Assembly: GCF_002797555.1 (NCBI RefSeq)
Contig: NZ_PGFA01000001.1
Coordinates: 3,162,001-3,226,000, forward strand
Direction of reading: 5' to 3'
DNA length: 64,000 bases
Source: Hymenobacter chitinivorans DSM 11115
GTDB lineage: Bacteria > Bacteroidota > Bacteroidia > Cytophagales > Hymenobacteraceae
The notes under the pieces were generated by a model. That model saw only the letters and a list, made by a program, of their open reading frames with translations, was not told the origin of the DNA and did no database searches. How positions within the stretch are numbered: position 1 is the first letter of the stretch; each line of letters opens with the position of its first letter. A program made the translations under genes and the position numbers. Of this stretch, positions 1 through 8,589 are shown piece by piece.

Positions 1-666
1 TCCCCCATGTACGGGCGGGCCGAAGCGGTAGTGGGCGCCATTACGACCGGCCTGCCCGACCCCGACGGCTTCTTTTATGCCACCAAAGTCTGGACCCAGG
101 GCCGGGAAGAAGGCCGGCGCCAGATGCAGGACTCGTTGCGCAAGCTGGGCCGCCAGCAGGTTGACCTGATGCAGATTCACAACCTGCTCGACTGGCAAAC
201 CCACCTGCCGCTCTTGCGCGACTGGCAGGCCAGCGGCAAGATCCGCTACCTGGGCATCACCCACTACACCGACTCTAGGCACGAGGAGCTGGAGCGGGTG
301 CTGCGCCAGGAGCCCTTCGACTTCGTGCAGTTCAACTACTCCATCCTCGACCGGCACGCCGAGCAGCGCCTGCTGCCCGCCGCCGCCGACCTGGGCGTGG
401 CCACGCTCATCAACCGGCCCTTTTCGGAAGGCGTGCTGCTGAGCAAGCTCGGGAGCCAGCCCCTGCCGGCCTGGGCCGCCGAGCTGGGCATCACGAGCTG
501 GGCCGGGTTCCTGCTCAAGTTCATTCTTTCCCACCCGGCCGTCACCTGCGTCATTCCCGGCACGAGTCAGCCCGGCCACCTGGCCGACAACCTGGCCGCC
601 GCCTCAGGGGTACTACCCGACGCCGCCCAGCGCGAGAAGATGGCGGCCTACGTGCGCGGCCTGTAG
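1..666 (+). CDS. Aldo/keto reductase, 5' end cut off by the window
   Basis: C-terminal two thirds of an NADPH-dependent aldo/keto reductase, a soluble TIM-barrel enzyme that reduces aldehydes or ketones. The frame is open from base 1 and the ATG at 7 is internal, because SPMYGRAE is the family's Ser-x-x-Tyr-Gly-x-x-Glu segment carrying the catalytic Tyr. The catalytic Lys is in ATKVW and the His in QIHN. The late VIPGTS segment followed by HLADN is the NADP-phosphate-binding region. About 220 residues of a usual 300-330 are present. Substrate cannot be told from sequence. Confidence 0.9.
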   Translation, partial: SPMYGRAEAVVGAITTGLPDPDGFFYATKVWTQGREEGRRQMQDSLRKLGRQQVDLMQIHNLLDWQTHLPLLRDWQASGKIRYLGITHYTDSRHEELERVLRQEPFDFVQFNYSILDRHAEQRLLPAAADLGVATLINRPFSEGVLLSKLGSQPLPAWAAELGITSWAGFLLKFILSHPAVTCVIPGTSQPGHLADNLAAASGVLPDAAQREKMAAYVRGL

Positions 667-884
667 CGGCAGCGGCCCATCCCCGCGGGGCCCAGCCGGC
701 CCGGCAGTAGCCGTGGCGCCAAGCGCTGCCCTAGCCGCTGGCCACCGCCCAGCTACGGCTCTTTTTATCGTTACTCGGCTATAACACTCAGTTTATCAAG
801 CCGTACCAACCTATTCACCACCGAATAGGCCGGGGCCGGCCTGTTCGGTATTTTCCTTATCCTACCTCCTCATTTTCTACGCTT

Positions 885-2021
885 ATGAATAGCATGAATC
901 TTCGTCTCAAGCCCCTCGACCAGCAAGTTATTGTCATTACGGGGGCCTCCAGCGGCATTGGCCTGGTCACGGCCCGCATGGCGGCCCGGCAGGGCGCCGC
1001 CGTAGTGCTGGCCGCCCGCAACGCCGAGGCCCTGCGGGAATTGGCCACCGAAATCAACAGCCAGGGCGGGCAGGCCCTGGCCGTCCCCACCGACGTGGGC
1101 CGGGAGGAAGACATGCGGCGCCTGGCCGACGCGGCCATCGACGAATTCGGCGGCTTCGATACCTGGGTCAACAACGCCGGCGTTTCCATTTTCGGGTACT
1201 GCGACGAGGTCAGCATTCCGGACATGAAGCGCATGTTCGACACCGTGTACTGGGGGGCGGTGTACGGCTCCCGGCTGGCGGTGGCGCACTACAAGCAGCG
1301 CGGCATAGCCGGGGCCCTCATCAACACCGGCAGCTTCTTCGGCGACCGGGCCACGCCGGTGCAGTCGACCTACTGCGCCGCCAAGCATGCCCTGCACGGC
1401 TGGACGGACGCGCTGCGCATGGAGCTGGAAATGGAAAAGGCGCCCGTGTCGGTAACGCTCATTCACCCCGGCCGCATCGATACGCCTTACAACGAGCACG
1501 CCCAAAGCTACTACCAGCACCAGGTGGCGCACCGGGGCATGGTGTATCCGCCGGAGGCCGTGGCCGAAGCCATCCTCTTTGCCGCCGCCCACCCCAAGCG
1601 CGACCTGTACGTGGGCGTGCAGGCCAAGATCCTGAAAATGCTGGGCGACTTTGCCCCCCGCATCATGGATAAAGTAATGGAGGCCCTCACCCCTCCCGGC
1701 CAGGTAGACCCCAAGCGCCCCTCGCGCAACCCCGAAACCAGCGCCTTATACCACGCCGGCTACGGCCTGCACGAGCGGGGCTCCCACGAGGGCTGGTTCC
1801 GCACCCGCAGCCTGTACGTGAAAGCCCAGAAGCAGCCCTGGCTGGCTACCCTGGCCGTGGCGGGCGTGGGCACTGCCGCCTGGCTGCTGACTAAGTCGGG
1901 GAACGGTAACGGCCGCGCCAATGGCCAAGCTGCCAGTTCTCAAGCCGACGGGCAGGCCCACACCAATGATGTGGCGGCGGCCCACCCCGCACCGGTGGAA
2001 ATTCCGGTGCTGGAGTATTAG
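885..2021 (+). CDS. SDR-family oxidoreductase with C-terminal membrane anchor
   Basis: Short-chain dehydrogenase/reductase of 378 residues. The Rossmann glycine motif TGASSGIG is at residues 19-26, the NNAG motif near residue 90, and the catalytic YxxxK (YCAAK) near residue 163. The family body ends near residue 270. It is followed by an extension with a hydrophobic segment (about 318-334, WLATLAVAGVGTAAWLL) and a polar Asn/Gln/Ala-rich tail, which suggests a membrane-tethered enzyme. A second in-frame ATG lies three codons downstream. Substrate unknown. The next gene starts 19 nt later and may be co-transcribed. Confidence 0.9.
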   Translation: MNSMNLRLKPLDQQVIVITGASSGIGLVTARMAARQGAAVVLAARNAEALRELATEINSQGGQALAVPTDVGREEDMRRLADAAIDEFGGFDTWVNNAGVSIFGYCDEVSIPDMKRMFDTVYWGAVYGSRLAVAHYKQRGIAGALINTGSFFGDRATPVQSTYCAAKHALHGWTDALRMELEMEKAPVSVTLIHPGRIDTPYNEHAQSYYQHQVAHRGMVYPPEAVAEAILFAAAHPKRDLYVGVQAKILKMLGDFAPRIMDKVMEALTPPGQVDPKRPSRNPETSALYHAGYGLHERGSHEGWFRTRSLYVKAQKQPWLATLAVAGVGTAAWLLTKSGNGNGRANGQAASSQADGQAHTNDVAAAHPAPVEIPVLEY

Positions 2022-2040
2022 GCTCGGATGCAGCTTCAAA

Positions 2041-2481
2041 ATGGCTACCAACTCGTCACGGCAGCCCGCGGCCGGCTCCTGGCTGGCCGCGGAGCGCCTG
2101 GTGCCCCCGCACTGGCCCCGGCCCGTTTCGCCCCGGGCCCACGCCTACTTCGACCTGCTGGCGTTTCCGGCCATTATGAGCCTGGCGGCCTGGATGTGGC
2201 CCCGCAACCGTAAAGCGGCCCTGCTCATTGCCGCCAATGGTTTGCTGGAAGGCACCACGGCGGCGTTTACCAACTTCCCGCCCCCGGGGCCGTTTCCGCG
2301 CCTCAGTTTCCGCCAGCACATCCGCATCGGACTGCTGGGGGCGCCGCTCTACCTGCTCGTCGGCAGCCTGGTGCCGGGCATTCCGGGGCCGCGCCGGGCC
2401 GTGGTGCTGGGCCTGGGCGTGCTCCCCATCGTGCTGAACAGCTTGAGCAACCCGGTGGAACCGGCGCCAGCGGGTCGGTAA
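2041..2481 (+). CDS. Small membrane protein, function unknown
   Basis: 146 residues if translation starts at the ATG at 2041. The frame is open further upstream, but that part overlaps the preceding SDR gene and reads as non-native sequence. There are three or four hydrophobic stretches (around FDLLAFPAIMSLAAWMW, AALLIAANGLLEG, IGLLGAPLYLLVGSLV, AVVLGLGVLPIVLNSL), so it is probably an inner-membrane protein. No family recognised. The 19-nt spacing from the SDR gene suggests one transcript, perhaps linking it to membrane lipid or carbonyl metabolism; that link is inference. Confidence 0.65.
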   Translation: MATNSSRQPAAGSWLAAERLVPPHWPRPVSPRAHAYFDLLAFPAIMSLAAWMWPRNRKAALLIAANGLLEGTTAAFTNFPPPGPFPRLSFRQHIRIGLLGAPLYLLVGSLVPGIPGPRRAVVLGLGVLPIVLNSLSNPVEPAPAGR

Positions 2482-2570
2482 GCAGCGGCGGGTCAGGCGC
2501 CCCACCGGGGTAGTTTCGCAACCCGCCGCTGCTTTGCGCGGTACGTATCTGGAAACTAAGCTACTGCGCT

Positions 2571-3779
2571 ATGAAATCCAAATCCGTTACCTCCTTATCC
2601 CCGGCTTCCCGCCGCGAGTTTATCCGCACCTTGTCCCTGGGCCTGGGCGCTACACTCGTGGGTTCCTCGGCGCTGGGCGGCCCCCTGGGCTGGCTCGAAG
2701 ACCTCTCGTACGGCCCGGCCAGCCTCGAGGCACTGCAAGCCGGCCGGCAGCTGGGCGTGGCCCTGGTGGGCCTGGGCAAGTACAGCAGCGGGCAGCTGGC
2801 CCCGGCGTTGCAGCAAACCAAGCTCTGCAAGCTGGCCGGCATCGTGACGGGCACGCCGGCCAAGGCCGCGCAGTGGAAAAAGCAGTACAACATCCCCGAC
2901 CAGAACGTCTACGACTACCAGACCTTCGACCGGATCATCGACAACCCCGCCATTGACATCGTCTACGTGGTGCTGCCCGTGGGCTTGCACGCCCAGTACG
3001 TGGAGCGGGCCGCCCGGGCCGGTAAGCACGTCATCTGCGAAAAGCCCATGGCTCCCACGGCCGAGGACTGCCGCCGCATGATTTCGGCCATGCAGAAAGC
3101 CGGCAAGAAATTCAGCATCGGCTACCGCCTGCACTTCGAGCCCCACCACCAGGAAATGATGCGCCTGGGCCAGAAAAAGGAGCTGGGACCCATCAAAAGC
3201 CTGGTGGCCGACAACGGCTTCCGCTTCAACAACGACACGCCCTGGCGGGTGGATAAAGAGCTGTCGGGCGGCGGGCCGCTGATGGATATGGGCATCTACT
3301 GCCTGCAGGGCGTGGTGTACACCAAGGGCGAACTTCCGGTGTCCGTCACGGCCAAGCTGGCTCCTAACCCCGACCCCAAGGGCCTGTTCAAGGAAGTAGA
3401 GGCGGGCATCAGCTGGCAGATGCAGTTTGCCGACGGCTCGGTGGCCGACTGCCGCACGAGCTACGCCGAAAACCTGAACAGCCGCCTGCGGGCCGAAACC
3501 AGCAAGGGCTTTCTGGAGCTGCAGCCCGCCTTCGGCTACGGTGGCATCGAGGGCCGCACCAGCCAGGGCCCGATGAACATCCAGAACGTGCCCCAGCAAG
3601 CCCGGCAGATGGACGACTTTGCCGACTGCATCCTCAACAACAAGCCCACCCGCGTACCCGGCGAAATGGGTCTGCGTGACATTCAGCTGCTGCAGGCCAT
3701 CTACCGCGCCGCCGCCACCGGCCAGAAAGTTTCGACCAAGGACGTGGTAGCCGTGCTGGATAAAACCAACAGCCGGTAA
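2571..3779 (+). CDS. Gfo/Idh/MocA-family oxidoreductase with Tat signal
   Basis: 402-residue NAD(P)-dependent sugar or cyclitol dehydrogenase-like protein. The N-terminus has a twin-arginine signal (SRREFIRTLSLGLG), so it is probably exported folded with its cofactor, as in many Bacteroidota periplasmic Gfo/Idh/MocA enzymes. A Rossmann region follows (GVALVGLGKYSSGQLAPAL), then the family hallmark EKPMA (CEKPMAPTAEDC), which carries the catalytic Lys. The C-terminal half is the alpha/beta substrate domain. It stands alone and is followed by a strong terminator shared with the convergent GH43 gene. Confidence 0.9.
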   Translation: MKSKSVTSLSPASRREFIRTLSLGLGATLVGSSALGGPLGWLEDLSYGPASLEALQAGRQLGVALVGLGKYSSGQLAPALQQTKLCKLAGIVTGTPAKAAQWKKQYNIPDQNVYDYQTFDRIIDNPAIDIVYVVLPVGLHAQYVERAARAGKHVICEKPMAPTAEDCRRMISAMQKAGKKFSIGYRLHFEPHHQEMMRLGQKKELGPIKSLVADNGFRFNNDTPWRVDKELSGGGPLMDMGIYCLQGVVYTKGELPVSVTAKLAPNPDPKGLFKEVEAGISWQMQFADGSVADCRTSYAENLNSRLRAETSKGFLELQPAFGYGGIEGRTSQGPMNIQNVPQQARQMDDFADCILNNKPTRVPGEMGLRDIQLLQAIYRAAATGQKVSTKDVVAVLDKTNSR

Positions 3780-3827
3780 CCAAGCGGGGGTAGTTGTTGG
3801 CAGTAGCCCGTCTTACTTCCCAAAACG

Positions 3828-3865
3828 AAAAAAGCCGCCTGAACCATGATTCAGGCGGCTTTTTT
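3828..3865. terminator. Bidirectional intrinsic terminator
   Basis: Perfect hairpin AGCCGCCTGAA / TTCAGGCGGCT with A-tract and T-tract flanks, between two convergent genes (Gfo/Idh/MocA oxidoreductase and GH43). Confidence 0.9.
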
Positions 3866-3881
3866 CGTTAGCAAATAGGCG

Positions 3882-4997
3882 TTACGGATTAATCAGCGCC
3901 AGGCTGCCGTCGGCGCCGCGCTTGAGCTCGGTCACCTTCACGTTGCGCAGCCAGGTCTTGTCCGACAGTTGGGTGTCATGGTAGAAAATGTACCACTTAC
4001 CCTTGATTTCGACGATGGAGTGGTGGGTGGTCCAGCCCTGCACGGGGTTCATGAAGGTGCCCTGGTAGGTGAAGGGGCCGTAGGGCGAGGTGCCGGTGGC
4101 GTAGGCCAGAAAGTGGGTGTCGCCGGTGGAGTAGGTCAGGTAGTACTTATCCTGGTACTTGTGCATCCAGGCGCCCTCAAAGAAGCGGCGCTTGTTGTCG
4201 CCCGAGAGCAGCTCCTTGCCGTCCTTGTCCAGGATTTTGACTTCGCGCACGGGCTCGGCAAACTGCTTCATATCGGCACCTAGGCGGGCTACGCGCGGGC
4301 CTACGGAAGGCTCAGTGGCGGCCGGCTCCTGCTCCTTGGGCTTGCTGCCGTCGTATTTGCCGGTGCGCCAGCGCTGCAGCTGTCCGCCCCAGATGCCGCC
4401 CATGTACATGTAGGTTTGCCCGTCGGTGTCGGTAAACACGGCCGGGTCGATGCTCAGGCTGCCGGCCATGGGCTTGGGCTCCGCCTTGAAGGGCCCGGTG
4501 GGCGACTTGCTGGTGGCCACCCCGATGCGGAAAATGTCCTGCTTGTCCTTGACGGGGAAATACAGGTAGTACGTGCCGTTTTTGAAGGCCGCGTCCGGGG
4601 CCCAGAGCTGCCGCCCGGCCCAGGGAATATCCTTGATATCGAGGGCCACGCCGTGGTCGGTGACTTTGCCGCCAATGCTGTCCAGGGACAGAATATGGTA
4701 GTCGCGCATGGCAAAATGGTCGCCGTTGTCGTTTTCCGGCATGCCGGTTTCGATGTCGTGCGAGGGGTAGATGTAGATGCGCCCGTTGAAGACGTGGGCC
4801 GAGGGGTCGGCGGTATAAATGTCCTTTATCAGGGGCTGGGCCAGGTATTTTTTACCCGCCGAATCGGGTTGGGCAGTAGTGGGGGCCGCAGCGGCAGTTG
4901 AGGCTTCGGTTTGGGCCGGGTTGCTTTGGCAGGCACCGAGCCAGGCCAGGCCAGCAAGCAAAGCCACCGGGGCCGACGGAAAAGAAAGGGCGGGCAT
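3882..4997 (-). CDS. Glycoside hydrolase family 43 lipoprotein
   Basis: 371 residues. A lipoprotein signal ends in LGAC (Cys near residue 23), so it is membrane-anchored in the periplasm or at the surface. The five-bladed propeller family signature is visible: the blade I Asp in DPSAHVFNGRIYIYPSHD, then WAPDAAF, SIDPAVF with a central Asp, and EGAW (likely catalytic Glu) followed by MHKY. GH43 enzymes cleave arabinan, xylan or related alpha-L-arabinofuranosyl/beta-xylosyl linkages; exact specificity cannot be read. No SusC/SusD pair is adjacent, so this is not a classical PUL. A TATATTTG box lies 54 nt upstream of the start. Confidence 0.88.
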   Translation of the reverse strand: MPALSFPSAPVALLAGLAWLGACQSNPAQTEASTAAAAPTTAQPDSAGKKYLAQPLIKDIYTADPSAHVFNGRIYIYPSHDIETGMPENDNGDHFAMRDYHILSLDSIGGKVTDHGVALDIKDIPWAGRQLWAPDAAFKNGTYYLYFPVKDKQDIFRIGVATSKSPTGPFKAEPKPMAGSLSIDPAVFTDTDGQTYMYMGGIWGGQLQRWRTGKYDGSKPKEQEPAATEPSVGPRVARLGADMKQFAEPVREVKILDKDGKELLSGDNKRRFFEGAWMHKYQDKYYLTYSTGDTHFLAYATGTSPYGPFTYQGTFMNPVQGWTTHHSIVEIKGKWYIFYHDTQLSDKTWLRNVKVTELKRGADGSLALINP

Positions 4998-5050
4998 TTA
5001 AGAGTGGGGTTAGAGGGTCGACAGAGCGGGGCAAACACCCTTGCTCTAGT

Positions 5051-5058
5051 CAAATATA
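5051..5058 (-). promoter_or_regulatory. Bacteroidota-type -7 box for the GH43 gene
   Basis: On the minus strand the bases read TATATTTG, an exact match to TAnnTTTG, 54 nt before the GH43 ATG. No clear -33 TTG was assigned. Confidence 0.55.
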
Positions 5059-5181
5059 GAACCCCGCAACTGGCCTCAACTACTGCAAATGGGGCTTTTC
5101 AGCAAATAAACTACCGTAAACGTTTGTGATAGTAGCCCATCCGGCTAGCTGGCGGCCGTGGGCTGGACGGCCCTAAAACAC

Positions 5182-5210
5182 AACGCCCCGGCCACAGGGG
5201 CCGGGGCGTT
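5182..5210 (-). terminator. Hairpin terminator of the 148-aa lipoprotein gene
   Basis: AACGCCCCGGCC / GGCCGGGGCGTT with a short loop, just past the stop codon at 5242. The T-tract is weak. Confidence 0.7.
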
Positions 5211-5241
5211 GGAAGCGGATAAAGCAGCGGGCCAGATTAGC

Positions 5242-5688
5242 CTACAGCTGCACTTTGGTGAAGGAGCCCTTGATGGTGCCCGTGCTGGGAAAAGTAGCCG
5301 TGAAGCTGCCATCCACGGTTTTGGCCGTGGTATTATAGGTGGTCGTGCCGCTGGCGTCGGTGCCGCTGGCCCCGTCCAGGTAAGCTTCCAGCACGTTGGT
5401 CGTAGTGTTGGGTGCGGTAGAACCGGGGTTGCGGGAAAAGTCGAGTTGCACGGCCTTACCGTTGTTGAGCTTACCGACAATCGTCATCGAGCTAACCGCC
5501 GACTGGTAGTTGGCCGACAACACGTGGGCTTCACTCAGGGCGTAGGATGGGGCGCCTTTTTCGGAAACCAGCACCGTTATTTCCGTCTTCGAGTTGTCAA
5601 TTCCGGAAGGCACAACTTGCGCGTCTTTCGAGCAGCCACTCAGCAGAGCGGCGGCCAGTAAGCAGGTAGAAACAAATTTTGTAGTCAT
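5242..5688 (-). CDS. Lipoprotein of unknown function
   Basis: 148 residues. The N-terminus has a Lys-containing hydrophobic signal ending in LSGCSKD, a typical lipobox with the acylated Cys near residue 19. The rest is rich in Thr, Ser, Asn and Gly with predicted beta strands (AVQLDFSRNPGSTAPNTTTN region) and resembles small immunoglobulin-like or lipocalin-like surface lipoproteins of this phylum, but no family is recognised. It sits alone between two minus-strand genes with its own terminator. Confidence 0.75.
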   Translation of the reverse strand: MTTKFVSTCLLAAALLSGCSKDAQVVPSGIDNSKTEITVLVSEKGAPSYALSEAHVLSANYQSAVSSMTIVGKLNNGKAVQLDFSRNPGSTAPNTTTNVLEAYLDGASGTDASGTTTYNTTAKTVDGSFTATFPSTGTIKGSFTKVQL

Positions 5689-5786
5689 TCGGATAGGAAA
5701 GAAAATGCCTACAATAATACAAAACTCCCGGTTGCGTAGTTCACTTCTGCGGTGGTCAGTTGCCCACCGGGTGGGGGCGGCCCGGC

Positions 5787-6332
5787 CTACCGGGGCAGCA
5801 CGGGATACTGGGCAAACATGGCTGCAATACCCTCGTTGATACGCTCTACCAGCTTGCTGGCATCCTTGCCGATGGCGCTGGCCGCCACGCCCTGCCAGAT
5901 TCGCTCGTTGCGGGCCGCATCTACCACGTCCACCGTGGCCGTACCCTCGGTGTATTCCCGGACGGGCACCTGCTCACTTTCCCAGTGGTAGCGGCGCTGC
6001 CCGATGTAGCGGGGCGCATCCCGGATGGTGGTTTCCCGGGTTTGCGTCTTTTGCTCACTCACCACCCCAATATTCACCCATAGGTCGGGCGAGTCGGCGC
6101 GCTGGTAGCCGCGGCGCTCCATCTCACGAGCCACAGCCTGCTTAAGGTGGTCGATGCCCAGGCCGCTGCCCCCGGCAAAGGCGGCTTCGTTGCGGGCCGT
6201 TACGTCCAGAAAGTTGTAGGTTTTGTAGGCCGTAAAGTCAACGCTCGGCGTCTGGCTCGTCGACTCGACTCGCACCGGAGAACACGCCGCCACGCCGAGC
6301 AGCAAGAGGGAAACAATAACGAAGGCTTTCAT
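5787..6332 (-). CDS. DUF4136 domain lipoprotein
   Basis: 181 residues with a lipobox (VAACSP, Cys near residue 17). The DUF4136 pattern is clear: DFTAYKTYNFLD near the start, a central LKQAVAREMERRGYQ, then PDLWVNIGV, a Tyr/Trp-rich middle, TATVDVVDAARNERIWQGVA and a terminal helix with IAAMFAQYP. Members are outer-membrane or periplasmic lipoproteins of unknown function, common in Bacteroidota. It lies 37 nt before the stop of a divergently placed aldo/keto reductase on the same strand. Confidence 0.85.
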   Translation of the reverse strand: MKAFVIVSLLLLGVAACSPVRVESTSQTPSVDFTAYKTYNFLDVTARNEAAFAGGSGLGIDHLKQAVAREMERRGYQRADSPDLWVNIGVVSEQKTQTRETTIRDAPRYIGQRRYHWESEQVPVREYTEGTATVDVVDAARNERIWQGVAASAIGKDASKLVERINEGIAAMFAQYPVLPR

Positions 6333-6369
6333 AATCAGGAATTACGCGTGCAGCAGATTACCGTAGCAT

Positions 6370-7350
6370 TTACGAAAAGCCCAGCACCGGGTGGGGCTGG
6401 TAGGGCGCTTCCAGCCGCTGAATTTCCTCGGCCGAGAGTTTTACGTCCAGCGCCGCCACGGCGTCTTCGAGGTGGCCGGGCTTGCTGGCACCCACAATGG
6501 GCGCCGTAATGCCGGGCTGGGCCAATAGCCAGGCCAGGGCCACCTGGGCATTGGGCAGGCCCCGGGCCTGGGCCACTTCCGTTACCCGGTCGGCCACGGC
6601 AAAGTCGTCGTCGCGGCCGTAGAGGCTTTTGCCAAAGGCGTCGGTGCGGGCCCGCTCGGTTTCGTTGCGCTCCTTGCCGCGCCCACCCGTGAGCAGCCCC
6701 CGCGCCAGCGGCGACCAGGGTATCACGCCGATGCCCTGATTCTGGCACAGGGGCAGCATTTCGCGCTCCTCTTCCCGGTACACGAGGTTGTAGTGGGGCT
6801 GCATGCTGATAAAGCGGGTCCAGTGGTGCTGGTCGGCCAGGTACAGGGCCTGCGCAAACTGCCAGGCAAACATGGACGAGGCCCCGATGTAACGCGCCTT
6901 GCCGGCCTTCACCACGTCGTGCAGGGCCTCCAGGGTTTCTTCGATGGGAGTGTCGTAGTCCCAGCGGTGAATCTGGTAGAGGTCCACGTAGTCGGTGCCC
7001 AGGCGCTGCAGGCTGGCGTCAATGGCACTCAAGATGTGCTTGCGCGAGAGGCCTTTGGCGTTGGGCCCCGGCCCCATCGGGTTATATACTTTCGTGGCCA
7101 GCACCACTTCGTCGCGCCGGGCAAAGTCGCGCAGGGCCCGGCCCACCACCTCCTCACTGGCCCCGTTGGAATACACGTCGGCCGTGTCGAAGAAGTTGAT
7201 GCCCAGCTCTAGAGCTTTCTGAATGAAGGGCCGGCTTTGCTCCTCGTTCAGGGCCCAGGGCCACCGGTCGGTGGGGCGGCCGTAGGTCATGGTACCGAGG
7301 CAGATTCGGGAAACCTTGAGGCCCGAGGCCCCCAAGCGTACGTAGTCCAT
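6370..7350 (-). CDS. Aldo/keto reductase (Tas/YajO-like)
   Basis: 326 residues from ATG 7350. The frame is open to 7467, but only the later ATG gives the family start [20 protein letters not shown]. The catalytic tetrad is visible: Asp and Tyr in DTADVYSNG, Lys in LATKVY, His in [21 protein letters not shown] near the C-terminus binds the NADP phosphate. Similar enzymes act as broad NADPH-dependent carbonyl reductases. Distinct from the partial one at the left edge. Confidence 0.9.
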   Translation of the reverse strand: MDYVRLGASGLKVSRICLGTMTYGRPTDRWPWALNEEQSRPFIQKALELGINFFDTADVYSNGASEEVVGRALRDFARRDEVVLATKVYNPMGPGPNAKGLSRKHILSAIDASLQRLGTDYVDLYQIHRWDYDTPIEETLEALHDVVKAGKARYIGASSMFAWQFAQALYLADQHHWTRFISMQPHYNLVYREEEREMLPLCQNQGIGVIPWSPLARGLLTGGRGKERNETERARTDAFGKSLYGRDDDFAVADRVTEVAQARGLPNAQVALAWLLAQPGITAPIVGASKPGHLEDAVAALDVKLSAEEIQRLEAPYQPHPVLGFS

Positions 7351-7528
7351 ACTGAAAAAAATAGCGAAAGAAAATGCCCCGGCGGGCCGGTAGCAACTAC
7401 CCTCTATACGCGCGGCGCGGCGCAAACGCTGTAGTTGAGGTTGCTGGTCACGCCTGGGGGGAGGCAACCAAACGGGCCCCGCCGGCGCTTTTTTCAGACG
7501 GGGCCTTGCGCTTGCCAGCTGCGCGAGC

Positions 7529-7536
7529 TACCTTCG
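7529..7536 (+). promoter_or_regulatory. Possible -7 box of the desaturase gene
   Basis: TACCTTCG, one base from TAnnTTTG, 34 nt before the ATG at 7570. Confidence 0.3.
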
Positions 7537-7569
7537 GTAAGTACAATTTTACGTAAGCCCCGAGGCCAT

Positions 7570-8481
7570 ATGCAGTTATTTAATCCCACGGCCAGCGTGG
7601 CCCCCGGCGACCGGCTGACCCTAGGCTGGCTGAAATCCGGCTGGCTGTACTTGATGCTGCTCCCGGCCCTGTGGTGGGGCTGGTCGTCGCTGTCGTTGTC
7701 GCGCAGCCTGGCCTCGGTGGTTCTCACGGTCGTGACCGTGGGCCTGGGCCACTCCATTGGCTTGCACCGCGGCATTATTCACCGCGCCTACCGCTGCTCG
7801 CGCCTTACCCGGGGCCTGCTGGCCTACTGCTTCGTGCACTCGGGCCTGGGCGGGCCGCTGTCCTGGATTCGGGTGCACTTCTACCGCGACTACTGGCAGA
7901 ACCGGGCCGACTGCCCCGCTTATTTTCGCTACGACCACTCCGCTGTGCAGGACTACGGCTGGAACCTGCACCTGGCCCTTACCCCCGCCGATGAAGACGT
8001 GTACGCCATTCCGCCGGAAGATTTGCACGACCCCTGGCTGGTGTTTCTGCAGAAAACCTGGTACTGGCACGTGCTCGGCGCGGCCGGCCTGATCTGGGCG
8101 CTGTTCAGCTTCGAGGCCATGATTGTGTGCGTCTGCCTGCGGATCAGCGTTACCATTCTGGGTCACTGGTTTGTGGGCTTTATCTCCCACAAGTACGGCT
8201 ACGCCCGCTACGACATCGACGAGGCCGCCGAGCACGGCTACAACAACTTCGTGCTGGGCGCTTTGTCGTTCGGCGAAGGATTTCACAACAATCACCACGC
8301 CCACCCCAGCTCGGCCCGCATGGGCACCGAGTGGTACGAGGTTGACCTGGGCTGGTACCTGATTCGGGGCCTACGCCAGTTGGGCCTGGTGTGGGACGTG
8401 CAGGTAGCCGGCCAAACCAATACCCAGAAACCCACCGCCCGAAGCCGGGCCTACCGTTGGCGCTGGCCCTGGCAGGAGTAG
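7570..8481 (+). CDS. Fatty-acid (acyl) desaturase with unusual second histidine box
   Basis: 303 residues from ATG 7570; the open frame starts at 7435 but the N-terminal part lacks family character. It is a multi-span membrane diiron desaturase. The first box is HRGIIH, the third FHNNHHAHP, with GHWFVGFISHKYG before it. In place of the usual HRxHH second box there is VHFYRDYWQN followed by a YDH. It probably introduces a double bond into acyl chains for membrane fluidity, but the altered box leaves the exact chemistry open. It stands alone and is followed by a strong terminator. Confidence 0.85.
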   Translation: MQLFNPTASVAPGDRLTLGWLKSGWLYLMLLPALWWGWSSLSLSRSLASVVLTVVTVGLGHSIGLHRGIIHRAYRCSRLTRGLLAYCFVHSGLGGPLSWIRVHFYRDYWQNRADCPAYFRYDHSAVQDYGWNLHLALTPADEDVYAIPPEDLHDPWLVFLQKTWYWHVLGAAGLIWALFSFEAMIVCVCLRISVTILGHWFVGFISHKYGYARYDIDEAAEHGYNNFVLGALSFGEGFHNNHHAHPSSARMGTEWYEVDLGWYLIRGLRQLGLVWDVQVAGQTNTQKPTARSRAYRWRWPWQE

Positions 8482-8503
8482 CCGGCAGCCCGTAGCCCTC
8501 ACT

Positions 8504-8556
8504 AAAAAGGCTGGTCAACTAAGAAGAGTAACTCTCCTTGTTGACCAGCCTTTTTT
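8504..8556. terminator. Intrinsic terminator between convergent genes
   Basis: 16-bp arms AAAAAGGCTGGTCAAC / GTTGACCAGCCTTTTT with a 20-nt loop; serves the desaturase and the histidine kinase. Confidence 0.9.
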
Positions 8557-8589
8557 ACGGCTTTTCGGGTGTTTCCCAAGCGCCGGCTC

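Noticed and set aside
1746..2051. A minus-strand frame over the SDR C-terminus
   Set aside because: Shadow of the SDR gene; no domain or start context.
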